Under the pieces are notes generated by a model. The model saw nothing but the letters and a program-made list of their open reading frames with translations. It was not told the DNA's origin and did no database searches. From Pyxidicoccus xibeiensis (GTDB lineage Bacteria; Myxococcota; Myxococcia; Myxococcales; Myxococcaceae), in assembly GCF_024198175.1 (NCBI RefSeq), contig NZ_JAJVKV010000002.1, forward strand, positions 620,001-684,000: a stretch of DNA of 64,000 bases, written 5' to 3'. Shown here piece after piece: positions 1 to 9,240 of this stretch; positions within the stretch are counted from its first letter, which is position 1; every line of letters starts with the position of its first letter. The position numbers were made by a program, and so were the translations under genes.

Positions 1-991
1 GCTCCGCGTAGAGCGAGGCAATGCGGGGCCAGTCGGTCTGCTCGGGCGTGAGTGCCCGGGCGTGGCACGCGGCAATCGCCGCCTGGAGCTGGTACGGCCC
101 GGCCACGCCGCCGAGTCCTCCTGCGCGCTCCAGCGCGAGGAGTCCGCGCTCGATGCGGGCCCGGTCCCACCGCGCGCGGTCCTGCTCCATGAGGAGCACC
201 GGCTCGCCGCTCGCGTCGGTGCGCGCCCCGGCGCGCGAGGCCTGGAGCTCCATCAGCGCCAGCAGGCCGAGCACCTCGGGCTCCTCGGGCGCGAGCTCCG
301 CCAGCAACTGCCCGAGGCGCAGCGCTTCCCCCAGGAGGGCCGGGCGCATCACGTCGTCCCCCGCGCTGGCGAGATAGCCCTCGTTGAAGATGAGGTAGAC
401 GACCTCGAGCACCGACGCGAGCCGCTCACCCAGCTCGGGGCCACGCGGCACCTCGAAGGGGACCTTCGCCTCGGCCAGCGTGTGCTTGGCGCGCACGATT
501 CGCTGCGCGATGGCGGGCTCGGTCGCGAGGAACGCGCGGGCAATCTCCCCGGTGGAGAGATTGCCGAGGAGCCGCAGTGTCAGCGCGACGCGGGCCTCCC
601 TGGACAGCACGGGATGGCAGGCCGTGAACACCAGCCGGAGCACGTCGTCGTGGACATCCTCGTCCATGGCCGCCTCCAGTGCCGCTTCGACGGCTTCGAG
701 AGGCAGGTGGGAGTCGAGCCCCGGTCCCGACCTCTCGTGGGTGTCCATCGCCATCCGCCGGTGGCGGAGCAGATTGAGTGCGCGGTTCCTGGCGGCGGTC
801 ATCAGCCACGCCCCGGGGCGCTCGGGAACGCCGGTGGCGGGCCACTGCTCCAGCGCCGCCACCAGCGCGTCGTGCGCAAGCTCCTCGGCGAGTCCGAGGT
901 CGCGCACGCACCTCGCGAGCACTGCGATGAGCTTCACCGACTCGTTCTTCCAGACCTCGGCGAGCGCCTCGTGCGCCTTCGAAGCAGACAC
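1..991 (-). CDS. ECF42-like RNA polymerase sigma factor (3' end off the window)
   Basis: An extracytoplasmic-function sigma factor of the long type, truncated by the left edge. From the GTG at 991, region 2 lies at about residues 20-80 (AWLMTAARNRALNLLRH at 61-77) and region 4 at about 128-172 (GEIARAFLATEPAIAQRIVR). A long helical extension begins near 187 with the motif LEVVYLIFNEGY. That extension, and the DGPF protein gene 58 bp upstream on the same strand, match what is known of group ECF42, which is encoded beside DGPF/YciI proteins and whose C-terminal extension replaces a classical anti-sigma factor. No ATG lies near the start of the region-2 homology, so GTG is the likeliest start. 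The sigma factor identity is clear; the ECF42 assignment rests on context and the extension motif. Confidence 0.88.
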   Translation of the reverse strand, partial: MSASKAHEALAEVWKNESVKLIAVLARCVRDLGLAEELAHDALVAALEQWPATGVPERPGAWLMTAARNRALNLLRHRRMAMDTHERSGPGLDSHLPLEAVEAALEAAMDEDVHDDVLRLVFTACHPVLSREARVALTLRLLGNLSTGEIARAFLATEPAIAQRIVRAKHTLAEAKVPFEVPRGPELGERLASVLEVVYLIFNEGYLASAGDDVMRPALLGEALRLGQLLAELAPEEPEVLGLLALMELQASRAGARTDASGEPVLLMEQDRARWDRARIERGLLALERAGGLGGVAGPYQLQAAIAACHARALTPEQTDWPRIASLYAE

Positions 992-1049
992 TGTGCGACT
1001 ACACCATCCGAGGCCGGGAGGGACAAGGCGCGCCCGGTGCGGCCGGTTC

Positions 1050-1406
1050 CTACTTCGCGGGCGGCGGACCGCCGGGCTCGAAGAGCTGCAGGATTTCTCC
1101 CTTCCCATCCCCAGCGATGTGCAGGAACTCGGTGGAGAGCGCGATGGCTTCTTCCCGGCTGTTCACGTTGACCACCGCGAAGCCGTCGATGAGCTCCTTG
1201 CTCTCGGTGAACGGCCCGTCCGTCACGGTCACCTTGCCGCCCTCGTTCTTGATCTGGAGGCCGCGCGAGGGCCGCACGAGCCCGCCCGTCAGTACGACCT
1301 TTCCCGACGCGAGCATCTTCTCGGTGTAGGCCCCGAGCCTGGCGAGAGTCTCGGGCGAGGGAGGAGGCGCGCTGGGGTTGGCCTCGAAAATCATCAGGAA
1401 TTTCAT
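1050..1406 (-). CDS. YciI/DGPF-domain protein
   Basis: A 118-residue cytoplasmic protein of the YCII-related superfamily. It opens with the typical strand MKFLMIFEAN and carries the diagnostic VTVTDGPFTESKELIDGF at about residues 59-76, with the DGPF signature intact. The length is normal for a single-domain member. It lies upstream of, and probably cotranscribed with, the ECF42-like sigma gene, an arrangement conserved in many actinobacteria and proteobacteria. No catalytic activity is established for the family; a role in the sigma factor's regulon is an inference from co-occurrence. Confidence 0.9.
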   Translation of the reverse strand: MKFLMIFEANPSAPPPSPETLARLGAYTEKMLASGKVVLTGGLVRPSRGLQIKNEGGKVTVTDGPFTESKELIDGFAVVNVNSREEAIALSTEFLHIAGDGKGEILQLFEPGGPPPAK

Positions 1407-1573
1407 GGTCTTTCCTCGGACCCCCGGGTCTGGGTGCGGCGAAACATCGGGGTCCCTGGAATGACGTCAAACGAGCCCCCTCGAAATCGACAGGGGCCGG
1501 CATTTTTCTTCACCTTGCCGCTCATGGGCAGCAGGCCTGGACACCTGCGGAGGGCAGCGGCGGGGCGTGCGGC

Positions 1574-2473
1574 TCAGCTTCCCGCGGGCAACCCGGCGAT
1601 GGCCCCCGCCACGGAGCCGGGCAGGGGAGGGGCGCCGAAGAAGCGTGCGAGCTCGGCCTGGGCCTCGCGGGCTTGCGCACCCGTGATGCGCCCCTCACGC
1701 TCCAGCCTCCCGATGATGATGCCGGCGCGGTTGCGCAGGGCCTCGGGGCGCTGGGCGGGCAGCCAGCGGCGCGGGGCGGGCAGCATGCCCGCGAGCATCG
1801 CGCCCTGCGCCACGCTGAGCGCCCGCGCCGAGGTGCCGAAGTGCTCGCGCGCCGCCGCCTCGATGCCGTACACGCCGTCTCCCCACTCCACGACGTTCAC
1901 ATACAGCGCGAGGATGCGCTGCTTGGACAGGTGGGTCTCCAGCTGGCGCGCGAGCAGCAGCTCCTTGCCCTTGCGCAGCAGGCTGCGGTCCGTGGAGAGG
2001 TAGAGGTTCTTCGCCAGCTGCTGGGTGAGGGTGGACGCGCCGCGCCCCAGGCGCGCCTCGCGCACCGACTGCTCGAGGGCGTTCTCCACCTCCGTCCAGT
2101 CCACGCCCTCGTGCTTGTAGAAGCGCGCATCCTCGGAGGTCAGCACGGCGTCCACCGCGTGCGGGGCCACCGCGCCGAGGGACACCCAGGCCTGGCGCAC
2201 GCGAGGCTTCTTGCCCGCCTCGTGCGCCTCCTCGGCTCGCTGCGCCATGAGCGCGGTGGTGCGCGGGTTCTGCGTCTGCAGGAGGCTCACGTCGGGCAGC
2301 CGCGCGAACTCCACGCTGAGCCAGAGGACGAGTAGCAGCCACCCGCCGAGCGCCCAGCGACCCCAGCTCGGGCCAGAGCGCTTCGCCACGACGCGCCGGG
2401 CGGCAGTGGGGAGCTGCTTCGTCTTCTGCGTCCGGACGGTAGAGTTGCGCGTGGAGGGCGGACGGGAGGCCAT
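1574..2473 (-). CDS. mtgA: Monofunctional peptidoglycan glycosyltransferase (GT51)
   Basis: Polymerises lipid II into glycan strands at the outer face of the inner membrane. The 299-residue protein has a basic cytoplasmic N-terminus, one membrane anchor at about residues 40-56 (ALGGWLLLVLWLSVEF) and a GT51 domain. Visible motifs are TSEDARFYKHEGVDW, with the presumed catalytic Glu near 114, then RGASTLTQQLAKNLYLS near 144 and YVNVVEWGDGVYGIEAA. No transpeptidase domain follows, so this is the monofunctional class and not a class A PBP. I chose the ATG at 2473; a GTG at 2485 would add four residues. The stretch from 2474 to 2628 upstream is a divergent promoter region shared with the next gene, in which I see no clear motif. 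Confidence 0.92.
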   Translation of the reverse strand: MASRPPSTRNSTVRTQKTKQLPTAARRVVAKRSGPSWGRWALGGWLLLVLWLSVEFARLPDVSLLQTQNPRTTALMAQRAEEAHEAGKKPRVRQAWVSLGAVAPHAVDAVLTSEDARFYKHEGVDWTEVENALEQSVREARLGRGASTLTQQLAKNLYLSTDRSLLRKGKELLLARQLETHLSKQRILALYVNVVEWGDGVYGIEAAAREHFGTSARALSVAQGAMLAGMLPAPRRWLPAQRPEALRNRAGIIIGRLEREGRITGAQAREAQAELARFFGAPPLPGSVAGAIAGLPAGS

Positions 2474-2628
2474 CGGTGTGCACACATCTGCCCCGGTAAG
2501 CGCCTGCTGTCCAGAAGACGGCCGGGGCGGCCACGCCGGGCTTCACCCCGTCGCCGTTGTGCACGTGACGTCGTCGTCGGCGCCCGGGGTCATGGCGCTG
2601 GGGCCTGTGTTACGCGAATGCAGAACCC

Positions 2629-4659
2629 ATGCCGCCCATCCCAATCCCCGAGCCCGCCTACCGCGCAGCCATGGCCGCGGGACTGAAGCACGTCTATCAC
2701 GGTGAGCTCGCGGACCGCGTCACGCGGTATGTGCCGACGTCGCCGTTGCCCGCCGGGCTCTCGGGGCGCGTGCTCTTCACCGCGTTCCCCCATGCGGCCA
2801 TCTTCGACGTCAACACCGCGCGCTTCGCCAACCCGCACCTGCTGACGGCCCCGGGGCGCTTGTTGTCCATCGACCTCGATGCCGGTGTGGACGGCGAGCA
2901 CGTGCTCGCGACGCGCTTTCTCGACGTGCAGTCCCAGCACCTGCGCGCACTCGCGCCCGCGGCGTCGGTGCGCACCGACTTCGCCGAGGTGAGCTGGCTG
3001 GGCATCGCGAACCTCGTGAACACGGCGCCCATTCCGACCTTCGAGATTGGCTCGGGCGGGCGCCGCCTGGTGGTCTCGTACGACGCGGGGCGCCCCACCG
3101 AAGTGAACCCCCGCGAGCTCTCGCAGGTGGGGCCGGTGGGCGGCACGCAGGACTACGAGTCCTCCGTCGGCAGCTCGTTCAGCCCGATGATCCTGACGAC
3201 GGGGCACCCGGTCTACGACCCCGACTTCGACTCTGGACGGCCGGCGCTCCTCTTCACCAACGTCGTGCCGCGCGTGCTCGACTTCCTGACCCCGAGCTCC
3301 CAGCGCGCCGTGCGGGGCGATTTGTTTGTGACGACGTGGGACGGCAGCTCGCACGGGCCGGCGCGCCCGTTGCGCGTCCATGTCGATGGCGAGCCGGTCA
3401 CGATGGAGCAGGCGTCGGCGCACCAGCTGAGCCTCACGCGCGACCACCTGCTCGTCTTCAACTCGAACCTCGTGCTCAACACCTGGGCGCTCGTCGAGCC
3501 GATTCTCGGGCTGCTCACGGAGGAGCTGCGGCGGAAGCTGCCCGCGCTCGCGCGGCCCAAGCTCGACGCGCTCTGGAAGCCGCTCGAGCACTTCATGCGC
3601 CCGCCGGTCCCGAGCACGCACTGCGACCTCTACGTCATCCGCAAGGACGCGCTGCGCGGCGCGATTGCGAGGGGGGCACGCCGCGTCGACGCACTCCGCG
3701 TCCGGCTCCCGGGCGAGCTCAGCCACGCCCTGGTGGACTGGGACGACACCGCGGGGCAGCTCAGAATCTACGCGCAGCACAACCTCGGTGCCGACCCCGC
3801 GGATCAGCTCCATGAGGAGGACGTGCTCGCGACCGGCGACCGCGTCCACCCCGACTATCTCGGGCTCTTCACGAGCTCCACGGACCTGAACCAGGTGCGC
3901 AAGCACGTCGTGCACGTGAGCAAGACCTCGGCGGTGCTGGGCTCCACCCACGCGTTCCCGGACCCCACGCGCGCGAGCGACTTCCGCTTCGGCGTGAACC
4001 TGCTGCCGCCGTGTCAGCCGCTTGCCTACGAGCGCGCTGGCGGCGCGAGCGCGGCGAGCAGCCTCGCGGCGCAGACCCGGGTGCAGACCCACACCTACTG
4101 GGTCGCGGGCGGGTACCTGCCGGAGACCCTGGCGGTCCGCCCCTTCGACGACTTTCGCCGTCACCGGGTGCCGGGTGAGCGCCTCGTCCCCGAGGCCGAG
4201 TACCTCGAGCGGCTCGTCGACTCATCGAACACGACGAAGCTGTTCCGGCTCGACGCGGACCTCGCGCTCGAGAGTGCGTATGCGTTCCCGCCCGGCTGGC
4301 TCATGGGGGCGCCCGTCTGGGTGCCACGCGCGGGCGGAACGACGATGAAGGACGGCTGGCTCATCGGCTGCGTGTGGGGGCCGGACGCGTCGCATGTCGA
4401 GGTGTGGATCTTCGATGGGCAGCAGCCGCTGTCGGTGGGGCCCGTCTCGAAGCTCATGCCGGCGCCCGGGGAGCGAGGGCTGCGCCCCGGCTTCCCGCTG
4501 CACGGCTCCTGGGTGGACCGCACCGGCATCGACGCATGGTCGCGCCCCGAGCTGCGCACGGCCATCGTCGACCTGCCGCTCTACGTCAAGGTCGCGGAGA
4601 CCGGGGTGATGGCGGGCAGCTTCCTGCGCCGTGCCCTTCAGCAACTGCTGGAGCGCTGA
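2629..4659 (+). CDS. Carotenoid oxygenase (RPE65/CCD) family protein
   Basis: A 676-residue protein resembling the seven-bladed-propeller carotenoid cleavage oxygenases, which bind Fe(II) through four histidines. Four candidate ligands sit in family-like contexts: TTGHPVYDPDFDSG near residue 195, SAHQLSLTRDHLLVF near 265, LSHALVDWDD near 366 and GFPLHGSWV near 625. The segment FTNVVPRVLDFLTP also fits the family. There is no signal peptide, so it is probably cytoplasmic. It is longer than the usual 450-550 residues. It stands alone between divergent mtgA and a convergent lipoprotein gene, with no carotenoid genes in view, so the substrate is unknown. Lignostilbene-type or apocarotenoid cleavage are both possible. 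Confidence 0.7.
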   Translation: MPPIPIPEPAYRAAMAAGLKHVYHGELADRVTRYVPTSPLPAGLSGRVLFTAFPHAAIFDVNTARFANPHLLTAPGRLLSIDLDAGVDGEHVLATRFLDVQSQHLRALAPAASVRTDFAEVSWLGIANLVNTAPIPTFEIGSGGRRLVVSYDAGRPTEVNPRELSQVGPVGGTQDYESSVGSSFSPMILTTGHPVYDPDFDSGRPALLFTNVVPRVLDFLTPSSQRAVRGDLFVTTWDGSSHGPARPLRVHVDGEPVTMEQASAHQLSLTRDHLLVFNSNLVLNTWALVEPILGLLTEELRRKLPALARPKLDALWKPLEHFMRPPVPSTHCDLYVIRKDALRGAIARGARRVDALRVRLPGELSHALVDWDDTAGQLRIYAQHNLGADPADQLHEEDVLATGDRVHPDYLGLFTSSTDLNQVRKHVVHVSKTSAVLGSTHAFPDPTRASDFRFGVNLLPPCQPLAYERAGGASAASSLAAQTRVQTHTYWVAGGYLPETLAVRPFDDFRRHRVPGERLVPEAEYLERLVDSSNTTKLFRLDADLALESAYAFPPGWLMGAPVWVPRAGGTTMKDGWLIGCVWGPDASHVEVWIFDGQQPLSVGPVSKLMPAPGERGLRPGFPLHGSWVDRTGIDAWSRPELRTAIVDLPLYVKVAETGVMAGSFLRRALQQLLER

Positions 4660-4697
4660 CCGGGTGTCACATGCTCATTACGGCCTCGGCCTCCACG

Positions 4698-4725
4698 GCA
4701 CGTCCGGGCGGCAGCCCGGCCGTGC
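4698..4725. terminator. Bidirectional hairpin terminator candidate
   Basis: A 12-bp inverted repeat with one mismatch (GCACGTCCGGGC / GCCCGGCCGTGC) and a 4-base loop lies between two convergent genes. It begins 38 bp after the oxygenase stop and 1 bp beyond the lipoprotein stop on the other strand. There is no T-tract, as is common in this GC-rich sequence. Confidence 0.5.
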
Positions 4726-4726
4726 G

Positions 4727-5242
4727 TCAGTCGCAGACGCGCGCGTACGACCCGATCCCGAGGTCCGACGTGGGCGTGACCTGGACGCTGGCCGCGAGCT
4801 TGATGCAGCCCGAGGCCGCCTTGCTGACGTAGATGGGCCCTGCATAGATGAGGTAGCGCCCGGAGTCGGACTGGCGCGAGGGATTGCGCCCCTCACGGAC
4901 TGCGATGGAGCGGCCGCGCCGCGAGTCCCAGGTATTGGCCGTCGCCATGTTCACGGCACAGTACCGGTCGTTGGAAGGCGAGTAATAGATGTCGAGGTGG
5001 GCAAGGTCCCCGATGGGCGTGTGCCGCACGAGCCGCGTGTACGCGTCACCGCATGGGCCGTTGCCCCTGGCTGCCTCCGCCGAAGCCTGGACCCCCGCCT
5101 CGTCCATCGCGAAGTCCGGCGCGGACGCGTCCATCTCCACCGTCATCGACTCGTCCACCATCTCCTCGGGCGACTCCGCACCGCCGCACGCCGCCATCGA
5201 GCAGGTCACTGCCGCCACGAGACTCCAACGCTTCAAGCTCAT
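4727..5242 (-). CDS. Uncharacterised lipoprotein
   Basis: A 171-residue protein I cannot assign to a family. The start at 5242 is preceded by GGAGGCAGCGT, a good ribosome site, and gives MSLKRWSLVAAVTCSMAACGG, a signal peptide with a lipobox (SMAAC) at about residues 16-20. An acidic, Met/Asp/Ser-rich linker follows (about 24-55), then a compact domain of about 110 residues with four cysteines (NGPCGDAY, RYCAVNM, ASGCIKL and the C-terminal RVCD), which could form two disulphides. The segment LDIYYSPSNDRYCAV resembles spore-coat or secreted-protein folds of myxobacteria, but this is weak. Probable location is the periplasm or outer membrane. The frame stays open upstream to 5470, but that part lacks coding character. 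Confidence 0.75.
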   Translation of the reverse strand: MSLKRWSLVAAVTCSMAACGGAESPEEMVDESMTVEMDASAPDFAMDEAGVQASAEAARGNGPCGDAYTRLVRHTPIGDLAHLDIYYSPSNDRYCAVNMATANTWDSRRGRSIAVREGRNPSRQSDSGRYLIYAGPIYVSKAASGCIKLAASVQVTPTSDLGIGSYARVCD

Positions 5243-5594
5243 ACGCTGCCTCCGAGGTCGCCCCTCGCTGGGTTGTGAGCCCGGTACGTCGTACCCTCGC
5301 AATCGGTTACAGCGAACAGGCGGCCGAAACCGTCGCCCGCGAGAGGCCGCGGTGGCAGGGGTGGGTTCAGGAACGTTTCCCGAGGTCGACGGCGCCTGGC
5401 ACCCGCGACTGAGAAAGCTCAAGCTCATCGAGCAGGTCTCGCTGGACGGCGTGATCCAGGTGGCCGGCATCGGCCTGCGCTGGCATGTCAGACCCTGTTG
5501 TTAATACTGGTTTGTCACGAATTTCTCCAACGCAAGCCGAGTCGGCCGGAACGGCTGACATCGCGCAGCAGTTCCCCCCGAGGAGCATGAGTCC
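5243..5594. other. Divergent intergenic region
   Basis: A 352-bp gap between the lipoprotein gene and the collagenase gene. It holds the lipoprotein ribosome site at its left end and GAGGAGCATGAGTCC before the collagenase ATG at its right end. Around 5498-5530 is a locally A/T-richer patch (TGTTGTTAATACTGGTTTGTC) that may contain the collagenase promoter. I see no convincing operator, terminator or small gene. Confidence 0.4.
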
Positions 5595-7829
5595 ATGCGC
5601 TGTCCTGTCACGGATGGGTATCACTGTCGCATCGCCTTGGCTGTCGGTCTCACCCTCATCGCGACGGGAGCGCTCGCCCGCCCGCGGAGTCCGCCGCCCG
5701 CGGAGTCCGACTGGAAGGTCCACGGGCTGGAGCACACCCATCAACGCATCCAGCCTCACGAGCGCGAACCAGATGTCGCCCCCGAACAACTGCACCGGCA
5801 GCACACCTCCGACACTCGCTCACGGGCCCTGCTGGCCTGTGACACGGCGAGCTTCGCATCCGCCAGTGGCGTCGAGCTCGTCTCGCGGGTGAAGGGCTCC
5901 ACGGCGGACTGCCTCAACACGCTGTTCCATGTCACGGGAACCCAGGCAGGCCAGGTCTTCATCGAGAGCAAGATGGTCACCGTCGCCAACGCGCTCACCT
6001 CCAATGCGCAGCAGTACGTGGGCGACAACACCGTCCAGACGCTCCAGCTCATCCTGTTCCTGCGAGCCGGCTACTACGTGCAGTTCTACCAGTCGGGCGC
6101 GGTGGGCAGCTACGGCACCCCGCTGCGCAATGCCATCCGTCCCGCGCTCGCGGCCTTCATCGCCAACAGCCACTTCACGGACGTCAACGATGCGCACGGC
6201 ACGGTGCTGCGGGAGTTCGTCACCCTCATCGACAGCGCCGGAGAGACCGCCCAGCACCTGGGCACCTTCCGAGGCCTGCTGGACCGCTTCAATGACACCA
6301 CCGTGGCTTCCTCGTACATGCGTGGCGCCACCAACAACGTCTTCAATGGCCTCTATCGGGGCCACTACAACACGGACTTCGTGGCGGCCGTGCGGGCGGA
6401 CGCGTCCATCCTCGACTCGCTCGAGTCCTTCATCACCCGCACCGGGCACCTGCTGGCCACCTCCAACCAGTACCTCACCGTCAACGCGGCACGCGAGCTG
6501 GCCCGCTTCCTCCAGCACTCCGGACCCCTCCAGAGCAAGACGCGCCTCATGGTGAAGGCGGTCATCGACAACCACTCGATGACGGGCCCCACGGCGGGGC
6601 TCTGGGTGGGCTCGGCGGAGATGGCCGAATACTACGATGGAGCCAATTGCGCCTACTACGGCATCTGCGACTTCCGCCGGACGCTGGAGCAGACGGTGCT
6701 CGGCATCACCCATCCCTGCGGCGCCACCCTGCGCATGCGCGTGCAGGACATGACGGCCTCGCAGCTCGCGCAGAGCTGCAGCCAGCTCGCCACGCAGGAG
6801 GCGTACTTCCACGACACGTTGAAGACGAACCGCATGCCGGTGGCCAGCGACAACAACACGTCCCTGGAGATGGTCGTCTTCGACAGCAGGTTTGACTACC
6901 AGTCGTACGCTGGCGTGCTGTTCGGCATCAGCACCAACAATGGCGGCATGTACCTGGAGGGAAATCCCGCCGCCTCCGGCAATCAGGCCCGCTTCATCGC
7001 CTACGAGGCGGAGTGGCTGCGGCCCGCCTTCGAAATCTGGAACCTGAGCCACGAGTACGTCCACTATCTGGACGGCCGCTTCGACATGAAGGGAGACTTC
7101 ACCACGAGCACCAGCCAGCCCACGGTCTGGTGGATTGAGGGCCTGGCCGAGTACCTCTCCAGGAAGAATGACAACGCCAGCGCGGTGGCGCTGGGCACGA
7201 GCAAGGCCTTCCAGCTCAGCCAGGTCCTGCGCAATGACTACAACAGCGGCACCGACCGCGTGTACTCGTGGGGCTATCTGGCCGCGCGCTTCATGTTCGA
7301 GCGGCACGCGGACCAGGTGGGCACCTTCCTCGCGCAGTTCCGCGCGGGCGACTACAGCGCCTATCGCCAGTCCCTGGATGCGCTGGGCACGGCGAACGAC
7401 GCGGAGTTCCACCAGTGGATTGACTGCGTCGCGACGGCCCCGGACCCGAGCACCTGCGTGCCACCCGGGCCTGGCCCTGGCACGACCCCGCCCTGCACGG
7501 CTTCCGATCTCCGGAAGCTCGACAATGGTTGCTACCGGGGACCGCTCGCCTCCACCGGCAGCGTGCTCTACTTCTATCTCTATGTGCCCACCGGGGCGCG
7601 CAACCTGCGCTTCCAGGCCAGCGGCGGCACCGGCAACGCGGACCTGTACGTCCGTGCTGGCACGTGGCCCACGAGCTCTGCGTATGACTACCGGCCCTAC
7701 CTGCCAGGCAATGACGAGGCGGTGGAAATCCCCACCCCTGCGACTGGCGGCTACTACTACCTCATGCTCGTGGCCCGCACGCCCTATTCGGACGTGAAGC
7801 TGGAGGCCCGCTTCGACAGGACACCCTGA
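5595..7829 (+). CDS. Secreted M9 collagenase with C-terminal PPC domain
   Basis: A secreted zinc metalloprotease of peptidase family M9 (microbial collagenase), 744 residues. The first ~30 residues form a signal peptide (ALAVGLTLIATGALA). An M9-type N-terminal activator region covers about 75-400. The catalytic site is SHEYVHYLDGRF near residue 486, with HExxH giving two zinc ligands and the general base, followed by WWIEGLAEYLS near 513, whose Glu is the third ligand. A short Pro/Gly linker (PPGPGPGTTPP) leads to a PPC-type beta-sandwich at about 640-744 (GTGNADLYVRAGTWPTSSAYDYRPY), a module usually removed on maturation or used to bind substrate. Degradation of collagen-like proteins or prey proteins is the likely role. 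The gene is monocistronic. Confidence 0.9.
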   Translation: MRCPVTDGYHCRIALAVGLTLIATGALARPRSPPPAESDWKVHGLEHTHQRIQPHEREPDVAPEQLHRQHTSDTRSRALLACDTASFASASGVELVSRVKGSTADCLNTLFHVTGTQAGQVFIESKMVTVANALTSNAQQYVGDNTVQTLQLILFLRAGYYVQFYQSGAVGSYGTPLRNAIRPALAAFIANSHFTDVNDAHGTVLREFVTLIDSAGETAQHLGTFRGLLDRFNDTTVASSYMRGATNNVFNGLYRGHYNTDFVAAVRADASILDSLESFITRTGHLLATSNQYLTVNAARELARFLQHSGPLQSKTRLMVKAVIDNHSMTGPTAGLWVGSAEMAEYYDGANCAYYGICDFRRTLEQTVLGITHPCGATLRMRVQDMTASQLAQSCSQLATQEAYFHDTLKTNRMPVASDNNTSLEMVVFDSRFDYQSYAGVLFGISTNNGGMYLEGNPAASGNQARFIAYEAEWLRPAFEIWNLSHEYVHYLDGRFDMKGDFTTSTSQPTVWWIEGLAEYLSRKNDNASAVALGTSKAFQLSQVLRNDYNSGTDRVYSWGYLAARFMFERHADQVGTFLAQFRAGDYSAYRQSLDALGTANDAEFHQWIDCVATAPDPSTCVPPGPGPGTTPPCTASDLRKLDNGCYRGPLASTGSVLYFYLYVPTGARNLRFQASGGTGNADLYVRAGTWPTSSAYDYRPYLPGNDEAVEIPTPATGGYYYLMLVARTPYSDVKLEARFDRTP

Positions 7830-7844
7830 CGCGGATATGCAGGG

Positions 7845-7881
7845 GCCCGCCTGTCATCCACGGTCATGGACACCGGCGGGC
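7845..7881. terminator. Hairpin terminator candidate
   Basis: An inverted repeat, GCCCGCC-TGTC with GACA-CC-GGCGGGC, forms an 11-bp stem with a 2-base bulge. It lies between the convergent collagenase and PLP-enzyme genes, 15 bp after the collagenase stop. No T-tract follows. Confidence 0.4.
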
Positions 7882-7905
7882 ACACTGGCACGAGACGGAA
7901 GGGGG

Positions 7906-9240
7906 TCAGGCGGCCATGGCGCGAATCGCGGCGAGCGTCTTCTCGACTTCCTCCGGCGTGTTCTGGATGCCGAAGGCCACCCGCGCGTAGGACACGGCGT
8001 AGGGCGTCGTCGAGGCGATGATGCGGTGCTTGTCGAGCAGCCGCTGCATGACCTGCTTCGGGGTCATCCCCTTCACGTCGAAGCAGACCATGCCGGAGGA
8101 GAGGGCTTCCGTGCGTGGCGTGTACAGCGTCACGTGCGGCAGCTTCGCCAGGCCCTCGCGCATCTGCCCGTTGAGCTCGTGGATGCGCCGGGTGATGCGC
8201 TGGGAGCCGACGGTCCGGTGGAATTCGAACGCCGCCGGCAGCGCCCAGAAGTGCTCGTAGGCCTGGAACCCGCCCGGCGAGAACCAGGACGCCCGCGCGG
8301 GCTGGGCCGGCGCCTTGTCCTGGCCCCACGCGGCGAACAGCTCATCGGCGGAGAAGCTGGGGAGCAGCGGTCTCATCGTGGCCCAGACCTCCGGCTTCGC
8401 CCACACGAAGCCGGTACCGCGCGGGCCGAACATCCACTTGTGCGTCCCGGCGGCGAAGGCATCCATGCCCATGGCAACGATGTCCGGGGACTCCACGCCA
8501 AGCCCATGCACGCCGTCCACGATGAGCAGGAGCCGGCGGTCCGGCGGCCGGTCGCGGTTGGCCTCGGCGACGACGTCGGCGATGCGCCGGATGGGCAGCT
8601 TCAGCCCGGTGCCCGAGTGCACCCAGGTGACACCCAGCACGCGCGTGTTGGGACGCAGCGCCTTGCGCAGGCGCTCCACCATGGCGTCCGCGTCGATGGC
8701 GTCATGCGTGTCGAACAGCGGGACCTTCCGCCAGGACGCGCCGCTGCGCTCCGAGGCGAGGCGGATGGACTCGTGGTGCACGAAGTGGTCGTGCGTGGTG
8801 ACGAGGATTTCGTCGCCCGGCTTCAGCGGCAGGCCCTGGTAGAGGAGCGCCAGACCGGTGGTGGTGTTGTGTGTCAGCGCGATGTCGTCGGCCCGGCCAC
8901 CGATGTAAGAGGCGATGGCGCCGCACACCTTGGCGGTCATGCGCTGCGGCTCGGCGTTCTCGAAGACCAGGTGCTCGACGGTGCGGAAGGGGTTGGCGTC
9001 CAGTTGCCGCCGGTAGTCCTCGATGGCGTCACGCACCGGGCGCGGGTGCGCGGCCATGTAGAACAGACCCAGGTGCGTGTACGCCGGGTCGAGCGCGAAC
9101 TGCCGCCGCACGGCCCCCCAGTCCCGCAAGTCATTGGCGGAGGGCCGCGGCTTCTTGTCCGCGGCAATTCCGGTGGTGGGCACCGCGCCCGCCCCCGCCG
9201 CGAGCGCACCGGTCACGAGGAAGTTGCGCCGACTCATCAT
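7906..9240 (-). CDS. Tat-exported class V aminotransferase-fold PLP enzyme
   Basis: A fold-type I PLP enzyme of the class V aminotransferase family (isopenicillin-N-epimerase / cysteine-desulfurase-like), 444 residues. The N-terminus MMSRRNFLVTGALAAGAGAV is a twin-arginine signal, so the folded holoenzyme is probably exported to the periplasm. The PLP lysine lies in GTHKWMFGPRGTGFVW near residue 270. Other family landmarks are THNTTTGLALLYQGL (phosphate-binding turn), ILVTTHDHFVHHES and LLIVDGVHGLG, whose Asp contacts the PLP ring nitrogen. The reaction cannot be read from sequence; epimerase, desulfurase or lyase activities all occur in exported members. The gene is convergent with the collagenase and separated by 181 bp from the next gene, with no evident partner. 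Confidence 0.87.
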   Translation of the reverse strand: MMSRRNFLVTGALAAGAGAVPTTGIAADKKPRPSANDLRDWGAVRRQFALDPAYTHLGLFYMAAHPRPVRDAIEDYRRQLDANPFRTVEHLVFENAEPQRMTAKVCGAIASYIGGRADDIALTHNTTTGLALLYQGLPLKPGDEILVTTHDHFVHHESIRLASERSGASWRKVPLFDTHDAIDADAMVERLRKALRPNTRVLGVTWVHSGTGLKLPIRRIADVVAEANRDRPPDRRLLLIVDGVHGLGVESPDIVAMGMDAFAAGTHKWMFGPRGTGFVWAKPEVWATMRPLLPSFSADELFAAWGQDKAPAQPARASWFSPGGFQAYEHFWALPAAFEFHRTVGSQRITRRIHELNGQMREGLAKLPHVTLYTPRTEALSSGMVCFDVKGMTPKQVMQRLLDKHRIIASTTPYAVSYARVAFGIQNTPEEVEKTLAAIRAMAA

